DNA of 64,000 bases from positions 25,250,249-25,314,248 of the forward strand of contig NC_090283.1 in NCBI RefSeq assembly GCF_037392515.1. The letters are read 5' to 3'. Shown here one piece after another: positions 1 through 12,000 of this stretch (positions are counted from its first letter, which is position 1; every line of letters starts with the position of its first letter). The notes below the pieces were generated by a model. That model was not told the origin of the DNA. It searched no databases and saw nothing but the letters and a program-made list of their open reading frames with translations. Origin of the DNA: Haliotis asinina (Eukaryota; Mollusca; Gastropoda; Lepetellida; Haliotidae). The position numbers and the translations under genes were made by a program.

Positions 1-28
1 ACCAAATCTTCCTCGCCTCGCCATGCAG

Positions 29-3000
29 ATTCCGGAAGCTGGTCTTTATGCCATGTCAAAGGCGGCCCTGGACACATTTACAAGATACCTTGCTCACGGT
101 TAGTTTTTAAACCTTTTCCCTAAAGGCCTACCCCTGTAGGCTGCTGCAGTTTTTCTGTGGAGCATTTTGTCGAAGGAGAATCCAATGTTCTGAATTCAAC
201 ACTGTGAGTGACTGAGTGAGTGAGTGAGTGAGTGAGTTAATATTGAACGTCACATCGGCAATATTTCAGCCATATCGTGACGAGAACATTTAACACTGAA
301 ATGGATGATATATATTTTATAAAAAGTCCTGTCAGCTAAGGACAGTAAAACAACTAGAACATCACAGTTACCATTTAAAACTAGTGTGGAAAGTTAAATC
401 TAATATCACTATTTGGACAACACAATATAGTATTCCCAGAAATTATTGAGAATCATGTTGCGTCATGTAACTCATTACGTTTATTAACTTCTGGCGTTTT
501 ACTTACATAAACATGTTAAAACATCATCCTTTTACAGTCTCAGTCTTGTTTTAGTACTTTGTTAGACCTCCTCACTCAGCAACGCATGCCTGAATACGCC
601 TAGGCACACTACCCATCAAAGTTTGTAGGTAATCGTGTGACAGGGTATCCCAATATTGGACCACCTCGGCCTTCATATCTTCAATATTTCTCAGTCCCTT
701 TTGGTTTATTCTGTCCTTCATGACTCCCCACACATTCTCAATTGGGTTTAGGTCTGGGCTGTAACTGGGCCAGTCTAAAACTTGAACATTTTCGCCCGAC
801 AGCCACTGTTTTGTGTAGCGCGCAGTGTGTTTTGGGTCATTATCATGCTGGAAAATCCAATCATCTTCATAAAATGTTTGTGCTGTCGGAAGAAGGTGAC
901 CATTTAGAATGTCAACGTATCTTTCTTTTGTCAAGTTTCCCGTGAAAACACACAATGGCGTCACTCCGCGAGCCGATATGCCACCCCACATGTGAAACTT
1001 CGGGCTATGTTTGGGTCGCTGGTAGATAGGTTTGACAGTATCTTTGGTCCAAATTTTCACACAATTAGGGAAAAGCCAAACAGAACTTTCATCCGAAAAG
1101 AAAACATTATCCCAATCTTGATTTTCATGAGCCCGACACCAGTTTAAACGTTTTTCCTTTTGTGCATCTTTCATCAACGGCGAGGGAATTCCACGTTTTT
1201 TCACCCAATTAAGTCTCTGTAATTCCTGCCTAACTGTTTCATTGCATACCTGAGGACTTCCTCTGCTAACCATTTCATTTCTGATGTTCTCAACACTTTA
1301 CAATTTGCCCCTACTCACAATCTGCCCAAGTCTTCGGCGATCCACAACACTGAATTTCCTAGGCCGACCTGCCCCTGCTTTGTGCTCTATCCCGGTTCCT
1401 GTTTGAATATTCTTCAAAGTTCTGTAAACTGTAGACAGAGGAATACCATGTCTACAAGCTAACACTTTAGCATCAGCCTCACCCCTTTCAAAATCATCTA
1501 GAATGAGCTTTCTTTTCTCTCTTGTTGTAAATTCTGCCATGGCAACACAGGAAGCCGTCTGCTCAGACAAGGGAGATAACTCTTGACGTAATGAGCTGCC
1601 TTCTAAGCCTTCAAGAGTTGTCTCCCTTATTCAGTATGCTTAGTGCATAGTGAAAGCCCTTTTTCCAATCTTAGCATCATTAGAAAAAAAAACAAAGATT
1701 TTCTCAATAATTTCTGGGAACACTGTATAAAACACGGGCTATATATCACCAACGACAGAAGGTAGATCACCATACTAGGGGCCATGGGGACTTACAGTAC
1801 ATTTGCTTCCTGCATGAACCCTAGCTGGATTTACATAATCCCTTCAGCCGTTAGCAATTCAGGAAATCTAGCCATACATTAAAAAGACAGGTATTCTACG
1901 ATTAGAAACAATGGAAAGTTTTGATGTACTTTAAATGTTTTGGGACTTACGTACCCTCTCAGGAGGACAATAATTTTACAGTGCTTTAACCCCCCTCGAG
2001 AATATAGCCACTAACACTCTAAGTTACTAATTGAAACGTCCAAGAATAAAATAGTTATCTATTTACAATTCATTTAGCAAATCTAAGTCTTTTACAAATG
2101 CAATAATTAAATGAGAGGTAACATTATTAAAAAGATCCTTCAAAGTTCGTGAGTTAGAAAATGTATCCCTTGTGATTGAATATTCAGTACAGTCAAGCAG
2201 CACATGCTTGACTGTGATTCTTTCATCACAAGGGATACAAACGGAGGATCTTCACCTTTTAATAGATACTCGTGAGTATACCTCGTATGGCCAATGCGAC
2301 ATCGTCGCATAATGACCTCCTCAAATCTGGACTGACAACCTAAGTAAGTATAACAGATATAAGGTTTTTTGCGTGTAATTTATTGATACCTACCTGGGTA
2401 TCCCACTTCTTCTGCATCAGATCACGGATATCACAGATTTGTTGAGTGCTGCCTTGGCAGCAAGAAATGCCTACGTGGCTGGGTAACCAACAAAGGACGA
2501 TGTCGCACTGGCCAGTAGCAAGATTATTATACAATTCAATAATTTCAATTAAAAGTGGATGTTTACAAGAAATATTTTTGATAGCCTGAAGGCAAGAAAG
2601 AGAGTCGGAATAGATTATATACTGTTTTTGTTTAGGCTGTCTTTCAGTATATTTAAGAGCCGTTAGTATGGCGTTTGCTTCAGCTGTAAAAATAGAGCTG
2701 CTATCGGGCGTTCTAGTAGATATCGTCCTGGATCCAATGACAGTGGCACAAGCCACTGCCTCCCTGACCATGGACCCATCTGTAAATAAGGGTTTGTAAT
2801 TGCTATATTTATTTTTTGGTTCATAATATTCCTGTTTGTATTGTAAGTCATTTGTTTCCGATTTTTAAATGCAGTTAATGCTAGGTCCGCTTGGGGTCTA
2901 ACCATTTGCCAAGGAGGAGAAGAAAGAAGACGGGATGTTTTCCAGCTTAATACCAGTTGAAGAAAAAAACGGTTTAATTCTGTGCCCTAGGGGTGGGACC

Positions 3001-6000
3001 AGAGAAGATTTCTTGTTGTATAAATCTTCATAAAAGGGATTGAAGACACAATTAAAGGCAGCGTTAGCTTCATTAGAATATAATTTGGTATTGTATTGTA
3101 AAGACAACTTTATACGTCGTTGTTCAAGTGGCGGTTCATCGGCCTCAATGTAGAGACTGTCAACAGGTGAAGTACTGAAAGATCAAGACAAAGTCATAGA
3201 CCTTGGTGATGGATAGAATCCAATAGTTTAAGGTTAGTTTTGCAGGCTCCACCATAAACGATGGAGCCATAATCAAGTTTTGAACGGGCCAGCGAGCGAT
3301 ATGGGTGTAGGAGGGTAGCTTGATTCCCTCCCCACTTTGAGTTGGAAACAACTTTCAACAAATCGAGTGCTTTCAGACATTTGACTTTAAGGGACTTGAC
3401 ATGCGGCAAGAAAGTTAAATGGGAATCGAAAATTAAGCCCAAGAACTTGGCCTCCTTTACAACTTTGATAGGAGTGCCATTTAAAGATAGTTCTGGGTCC
3501 TTATGGGGCTTATATTTTTTACAGAAGTGTATGTAATTCGTTTCGGATTTAGAAAATTTAAAGCCGTTTTCAAGACACCATTTATTTATTTTGTTTAAAC
3601 ATAACTGCAGTTGCCGTTCAATAGTATGCATAATTTTCCCACGACAAGAAATATTAAAATCATCCACAAATAATGATCCATCAATTGAATCATTTAAAAC
3701 CTTGGATAAACTATTGATCTTAATGCTGAACAATGTGACAGATAAAATACTACCCTTGGGGACACCCTGATCCTGATTGTAATGATCAGACAGGGTAGAC
3801 CCCACACGCACTTGAAATCTTCTGTCTTCCTTTAAAATACCATGCTTCCAGGTCGTATCATAGGCTTTTTCGAGATCAAAGAAAACGTGAGATACAACAT
3901 GTTGTTTATTAACTATGGCATATGTGACAAAGGATTCTAAACGTACCACATTGAATGTTTGCTTTTTAGGTTATTGGTTTCAAGATACCAGATCAATCTA
4001 TTATTCACCATGCGTTCCATGGTTTTGCAGACACAGCTAGTTAGAGATATCGGTCTGTATGTAATTCGACGGATCTGTATGATCCCGGCCAGGTTTTGGT
4101 ATCGGGACTACAATGGCAGAACGCCAAGAAGGTGGAAATTCCCCAGACGTCCATATTTGGTCAAATATATCCAAAAGTGTCATCATGCATGGTTCAGGTA
4201 AGTGTTTCAGAAGCTGGTAATGGATATTATCATCACCGGTAGCAGTGTCATGAGCTTGCTCAAGGTCAGTTTGTAGCTCATGTAATGAAAACACTTCATT
4301 GTAATCTTCACCATTATTTGAGTCGAAATTAAGTTTTGTTTTTTCCTGCTGTTTCTGATATTTCTGAAACTCGGGGACATAATTTGCCGATGATGAATTT
4401 TTTGCAAGAGTTTCGCCGATTTTATTTGCAATTTTAGGTTTATCAGTTATTAAATTCTCACCATCTTTAAGATGATGCACAGCAGATTTTGAACCTTTGC
4501 ATTCAATTCTTTGAATCATGTTCCATACCTTGGACATTGGTTTACGTGAATTAATTTTGGAGACATAGTTCTTCCAAGATTGTCGTTTGTTTTGTTTAAA
4601 GGTGCGACGTGCCTTTGCATTCAATATTTTGAATTTATTTAAGTTGCATTTTGTGGACAGTTGGGTGACGGCGGAAATAAGTTTCTGCCTTTCCCCTCGC
4701 TTTTCTGGTCTGCCTACAATCGGAATTGAACCATGGTTTTCGTATATGTGGAGCAGTAGTGGACCTTGGTATACACTCATCAGCAATTAAAAACATCAAT
4801 CATTTAAAACATCAGAAAAACACTGAATAGGATCAGTTATATCGTTGAAAGTGGATAAAGTTTGAAACAAGGACCAGTCTGCCTTAGAAAAGTTCCATCT
4901 TGTATATGATGGAGAGTCAGATGGATTAATTTCTGATAAGATGGCTGGAAAGTGGTCACTACCACAAAGGTCACTGTGGACTAACCAATCAAATTCATTA
5001 AGTAGATTAGCGTCTGCAAGCGACAATTCGAGAGAAGAGTAGGTGCCAGTTCCTGGATGCAGATAAGTGCTGGAATCATAATTATATATACACAAGTCAT
5101 TATTGGATATAAAATCTTCCAATATTTTACCTTTAGTGTTAGTGTTTGCACCACCCCAAATCGGCTTATGGCCACTGAGATCACCCATTATGATACAGGG
5201 TTTAGGGAGCTGGTCATAGAGAGCTTAAAGATCAGACAGCTGGAGTGTCGAAGAAGGCGGAATATACAAAGAGCTCAGTGTAAAGGTAACGTGAAGAGTT
5301 AGTCTCACAGCAACAGCTTGGAGATTAGTTGTGAGTATTACGGGGCTAGGGATAACGTTCTGCTTTACAAGGATTGTAGACCCTCCAGTGGCCCTGTCAC
5401 CCGAAGGTGAAAAAGAATTATAAGCAACAAACTGACGTAAATTAAAAGTATCTGTCTGCTTCAGATAGGTTTCCTGCAGGCAGAAAGCTGATGGAGCATA
5501 CTCTTGGACTAATAACTGTAACTCATTAATGTTGGTCCGTAATCCTCTACAGTTCCACTGTATTATATGTTTGGAATGGACTATCTTTTAGGCGGGATAA
5601 TTGGGGATCTACCCCACCCCTTTTTAGAGTGTGACAAGCTATGTGCACTGGAATGGGAGTGTTCGGACTCGTCCATATCCGCAAGTGAACCATATTTATT
5701 ATATAGCTGAACTTGATTTTCTGATCACTTTGATACTCTGCTACTTTGATTTTGTTTGTGTTGAATCTGACCTTGGTTTCGGTTTGCTTTTAATGGCCTG
5801 TTGAACACTTGTTGTTGATTGAGATGGTGATTTGTCCTGTGGTTTGAATGTTTCACATTGAGACTCAGATTGTATTTGGGATGAAGTAATAACTGTTGTT
5901 TGAGTGGATTGTTCTGGGGAAAACCTCCCGGGAGAATTAGTTTTCACCCATGTCAAATCTGTTTGACAGGTTATTGACGTAGTTAGGACTTTGGCCTGTT

Positions 6001-9000
6001 TTGGGGTTGGTTGTATCAGATAGTGTTCTGGAGACTGATGCGTACGTTTCGGTCTGTCCTGGGGTTTGTAGGAGTCTTTTAGTCTTTTAGCTTCTGCAAA
6101 ACTGCTCTTTTTACTGCATTTAATCTTATTAATCTCCATATGCTGTTTCCACACAGGGCAGTCCTTAGAGGAAGATGAGTGTGTTCCAAAGCAGTTGGCG
6201 CACTTATTAAAATTGCTGTCGGCACCCGTGAACGGCCACCTCCTCGTGGTGGGTGCTGGGTAACGCCAAGAGCCGTTCAAACCGCCGTGTGGGTCCGGGT
6301 CAACTAGGTCCATAGCACCCCATTGCTGATTGCAAGGAGCAACCGAATTGGGCAACCTGCTTGCCGTGGGTTGCGTCCCGTGTCGGTGGAGGACGGTAGT
6401 CTGGTGGTTGAGGGCAGTAGGAGCCTGAACCGTGTTCCTGTTGCTCAACACACCACTTTGGCCCTTACTTCACCGAGACGGGTGGTAGAATCGGCCCGAT
6501 TCTATCAATCGGCTGGTCACGCCAAGCCCTGTGTATGGACTTGTACGTCACTGCACAAATTTAATTTGAAAATGTTTTACATTTGGACTTGGTACATTTA
6601 TTCATATCAAATGTCAATGATTTGCAATATGATGTTTTGCTCTTTGCCTAGAGTCTTATGCCAGAAGGCGGTGGCTCATGGGCCAATCTGGTGGATTAGC
6701 TATTTATAACTCTTCTGCTGGAGTATATTATCCGCGTATCCTTGGTGCTGCAAGGTGGAGACCCACTTGTTTTTAGCATTGTCCTTGTGATACTCCGTGG
6801 TGCGTGGGGAGCTCGGATGAAGAACCTTAAAACACTATGGCTTACAAAACTCCCATCACCAAGAAAAAACGTCCTCTTGACACTGATCCTGATGTTAATG
6901 AACAAAGACCGTATACATCTATTGACTCTTGGCCACGTTTTATAGTACTTGAGACTGTTGACAAGACTCCTTTGAAGCTGAACCCTTTGCTGTTCCAAAA
7001 GGCGTCCAAGGCATAGCAGGAGATGTTAAAAATGTTAGACGTTTGCGTACAGGTTCACGTCTTATTGAATGTAATAAGAGACAACAGGCAAATAACCTCC
7101 TGTCAACTAAATGTTTGGTCGGCATTCCCGTATCAGTCTCTGCCCACCGAACGCTTAACACCATCAAAGGCATAGTGCGAGACTGAGACTGCCTTTTTGC
7201 TGATATGCTGGAAATTGATATTGCCTCAGAGATGAAGGAACAAAGTGTGTTGTATGTAAAACGTTTCACTACCCGTAAACACAATGCGATCCAACAAACA
7301 AACACCTATTTGTTTACTCTACTCCGACTGCTCCTAAATCGATAAAGGCTGGTTACTGTCATATCAAAATGGAAATCCACTAAAATGTTTCCAGTGCCAG
7401 AAGTATGGGCATGGCGTCAATACTTGCACATTGTCTGTTGTGCTCACATTGTCTGTTGTGCTCACTGTGGTGAGAAGACACACACAACAGAAGATTGTGA
7501 CAGTAGTTATAAGAAATGCACTAACTGTTCAGGAGACCATTCCTCTTTTTCAAAAGAGTGTCCAATATGGAAGCAGCAGATGGAGATAAACAAACTGAAA
7601 TTTACCCAAAATATTAGTTTTTCAGAGGCAAAACAGCTTGTTCAGAGATCTGAATTAACAGAAAACTCAAAAACTAAGACATCATCTGAGGCGACGAATA
7701 AAGCAACCAGATCAACTTCGGGTTGCCAAACAGATTTGACGTGGTGAACACTGATTCCCCACAGACATTTGCACCTGCAATATCTACACAAACTGCTGAG
7801 CCACTTCCTGGCTCGTCTCAAAGTCAACCAGAGCCAGATTGTGATCAAAATGTGTCATCTCAGTCTACCACAAGGTCTGAATTGTTGTGTAACGTGCAAC
7901 AAACTGCTACAGGCAAAAGTAAACATAAGCCGGATTCTTCCCAAAAACAAAGTGGCACAGCCCCAAAAGGGTCCGAAAATAAGATTAAACTTTTCAACAA
8001 ATATGGATCACTTGAGGACATGGACGTGTCCGAAAATGTCCATTTTAGGGCACACAGCTTGTCGCCCACCAAAAAGGTACGTGGTAGATCCCCAATAAAC
8101 CCTCCAAAACATAGTTTACTCCCACAATATTGTACAGTGGAATTGCAGAGGACTAAGGCATAATTATAATGAGTTACAGATATTGGTCCAGGATTGTACG
8201 CTGTCAGCAGTCTGTCTGCAGGAGACCTACTTAAAGCAGACAGATCTCTTTGAGCTACGTCATTTCAATGCTTATAATTGTTTCTCACCTCCGGGTGACA
8301 GAGCCACTGGAGGATCTTCAATCCTAGTCAAACAGTTATCCATAGCCCCATTACACTCACTGCTAATCTTCAAGCAGTTGCCCTCCGACTCACTTTACAT
8401 GTTACCCTTACATTATGTTCTTTGTATGTCTCACTGTGTACAGCTCTTCAGAAGACCGACCTTCAAACCCTTTACGATCAACTTCCCAAACCGTGTATTA
8501 TCATGGGAGATTTGAATGGCCATAACCCACTCTGGGGCGGTACAACTACGAATACTAAAGGTAAACTATTAGAAGAGTTCTGTTCAGATAACGATTTATG
8601 CTTATATAATGACGGTTCTAACACATATTTACACCCTGGTACAGGGACCTTTTCTGCTCGACTTGTCACTCACAAATTCAGATATACTAAATGAATTTGA
8701 ATGGTCAGTCCACGATGACCTCTGTGGAAGTGACCATTTTCCTACTATACTAAATTCTGTAACTCCGTCTGATGTTCCTCCATCATCAAGGTGGAATGTT
8801 GAAAAGGCTAACTGGGCTTTATATGAAACACTGTGTGCTGAAAAACGTAAACGCAAACGTTTATTGACGCTCCTGATGCTATTAAATGCTTTTCTGATGA
8901 ATTGAACTCTATAGCTGATGAATGTTTACCAAAGTCCTCTGCACTTCCACATATTCTAAAACCATGGTTCAACGATGACTGCAAACAAGCTAGGAAGGCA

Positions 9001-12000
9001 AGGAAAAAAGCAGAACATTATTTCCGTCGCCATCCTATGGTGCATAATTCAAATAAATTAAAAATTTTAAATGCTAAAGCGCGGCGTACTTTTAAACAGA
9101 ACAAAACGCTAATCTTGGCAAAATTATATAACTAAAATAAATTCTCGGACACCCATGTCCAAGATATGGAACATGGTCCAGAAAATTAAAGGTAAAGGTA
9201 CTAAATCTACTGTCCATCATCTTAAACATGGAGATCAATTGCTTACTGATAAATCAGATATCGCAAATAAACTGGGCGAAACCCTTGCTAAACACTCTTC
9301 CTCTTCTAATTATGTACCTAAATTCCAGCAGTATCAAAAACAAGAAGAAAAGAAAACTATTAATTTCAACTCAGACAATGGGGAAGATTATAATGAAACT
9401 TTTTCTAATGATGAACTCCATACTGCTCTTGATCAAGCTCATGATACTGCTACAGGAGCTGATCACATACATTATCAACTCCTGAAGCATTTACCAGAAT
9501 CCTGCCTAGAAACTCTTCTCAATATTTTGGATGATATTTCGACATCGGGTAGCTTTCCTCCCTCATGGCGTGACGCAATAGTAGTACCAATACCTAAACC
9601 TGGATGTGATCATACGGATCCGTCCAACTATCGACCTATTTCACTAACTAGCTGTGTTTGCAAAACCATGGGACGCATGATAAATAATCGACTTGTTTGG
9701 TACTTGGAAACAAACAATCTTATCACAGATATACAATGCGATTTCCGTCAGTACAGTCGATCACTTAGTGCGTTTAGAATCATTTGTGAAAAATGCGCTG
9801 ATTAATAAACAACATGCTGTGTCTATCTTTTTTGATCTTGAGAAAGCATATGACACAACCTGGAAATATGGTATTTTAAGAGAATTTACATGACTTCGGT
9901 TTGCGAGGTCGTTTGCCTGAATTCATAGCCAACTTTTTAAATAACAGGCAATTTCAAGTCCGTGTGGGTTCTACCCTGTCTGATCATTAATAGGTGGATC
10001 TCTATTTGTGGATGATTTTAATATTTCTTGCCGTGGTAAAAATATGCATACTATTGAACGGCAACTACAGCTGTGTTTAAACAGAATAGATAAATGGTTT
10101 CTTGAAAACGGCTTCAAATTTTTTAAATCAAAAACCAGTTGTATACACTTCTGTCGTAAATACAAACCCCGAAAAGACCCAGAACTATTTCTCAGTGGTA
10201 CCCCAATCAAAGTGGTCAAGGAGGCTAAATTCTTGGGACTTATTTTCGACTCACATTTGACCTTTTTGCCGCATATTAAGTCCCTTAAAGCCAAATGCCT
10301 GAAGGCACTCGATTTATTAAAGGTTGTTTCAAATTCAAAATGGGGAGGTGATCAAACTACCCTCCTTCACTTATATAGATCACTGATCCGAACTAAACTT
10401 GATTACGTTTCCATCGTATATGGTGGAGCATATCAAAGCAACCTAAAACTACTTGATCCTGTGCACCACCAAGGCCTAAGACTTTGTCTCGGTTCTTTTA
10501 GAACCTCTCCTATTGACAGTCTACACGTCGAAGCTGATGAGCCTTCTCTCAACTTACGTCGTATCAAACTATCTTTACAATACATTACAAAATTAGCTTC
10601 TAATGAGTCTAATCCCGCATTTAATTGTGTCTTTCATCCTCTCTATGAGGATTTGTATAACAAAAAGTCTTCCCTTGTTCCGCCTCTTGGGCTCAGAATT
10701 AAGCCATTTCTTGCAGCTTTTAGCATTGAGCTGGAAAACGTAGCTCCCTACCGTCTCTTCTCCTCCTTGGCAGTTGGTTAGGCCCCAAGTGGACCTAACA
10801 TTAACCACATTTAAAAAATCAGAAACCAATGAATTACAGTATAAACAAGATTATAATCAATTGAAACATAAATATAGCAATTATAAATCCTTATTTACAG
10901 ATGGGTCCAAGGACGGTGGCGCAGTTGCTTGTGTCACTGTCATTGGATCCAGAACAATATCTTCTAGATTACCCGATAATAGTTCTATTTTTATAGCTGA
11001 AGCTAACGCCATATTAACAGCTCTTAAGTATATCCAAAGACACCCTAAACATAAACAATATGTAATCTATTCCGTTCTCTTTCTTTCCTTCAGGCTATTA
11101 AAATATTTCTTGCAAACATGCACTTTTAATAGAAATTAAAAGTCTTATATCCGTGATCTGATGCAAAAGAAGTGGGACACCCAAGTGGGTATCAATAAAT
11201 TACATGAGATAAAACCTTACATTGGTTATACCCACTTGGGTTGTCAGTCCAGATTTGAAGAGGTTATTTTACGACGATATCGTATTGGCCACACTAGATG
11301 CACTCATGCGTACCTGTTAAAAGGTGAGGATCCTCCATTTTGTATCCCTTGTGATGAGAGAGTTACAGTCAAGCATATTCTGCTTGACTGTGTTGAATTC
11401 TCCATCACAAGGGATAAGTATTTTACAGTTAAAACAATTAAGGATCTTTTTATCAGCGTTAATTCTCATCTAATTATAGATGTTTTGAAAGAAATTGATT
11501 TTTGGTTGAATTTTGAATAGTATGTTTCTGTAAATAGATGTATTTTAATGATTGGTAGTTTGAATTAGTAACTTGAATTGTTGGTGGCTGTAGTCTCAAA
11601 GGTGGTTGAAGTATTGTAAAAGTATTGTCCTCCTGAGAGGTTATGTAAGTCCACAAACATTCACAGTAAATTTAAGTCTACCAGGTTTTTAATCGTAGTA
11701 TTCATGTTATTTTAATTTTGGCTAGTTTTTCGTAGGATCGCCAGCAGCTGAAGGGATGGTGTAAATGCAACTAGGGTCCCTGTAGGTAGCAAAGGTACAT
11801 TAAGCCCCCATGGTCCCTAGTGAGGTGATCTAACTTCTGTTGTTGGTGATCTATAGTCTGCTTTTATATTGTATTGTCTAAATAGTGATATTAGTTTTAA
11901 CTTTCCATGCTAGTTTTAATTGAAAATGTGATATTCTAGTTATTTTACTGCCCTTCGGTGACAGATTTTACCACATGCATATGTTTCATTTAAATGTTCT

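Noticed and set aside
216..240. GTGAGTGAGT arrays as simple microsatellites or CRISPR-like repeats
   Set aside because: Each is the tail of a LINE or SINE copy, on the side expected for its orientation; no spacers.
6323..6709. 128-codon plus-strand frame in the LINE B 5-prime UTR
   Set aside because: Lies in UTR sequence between ribozyme and ORF1 and is not open in the other copies.
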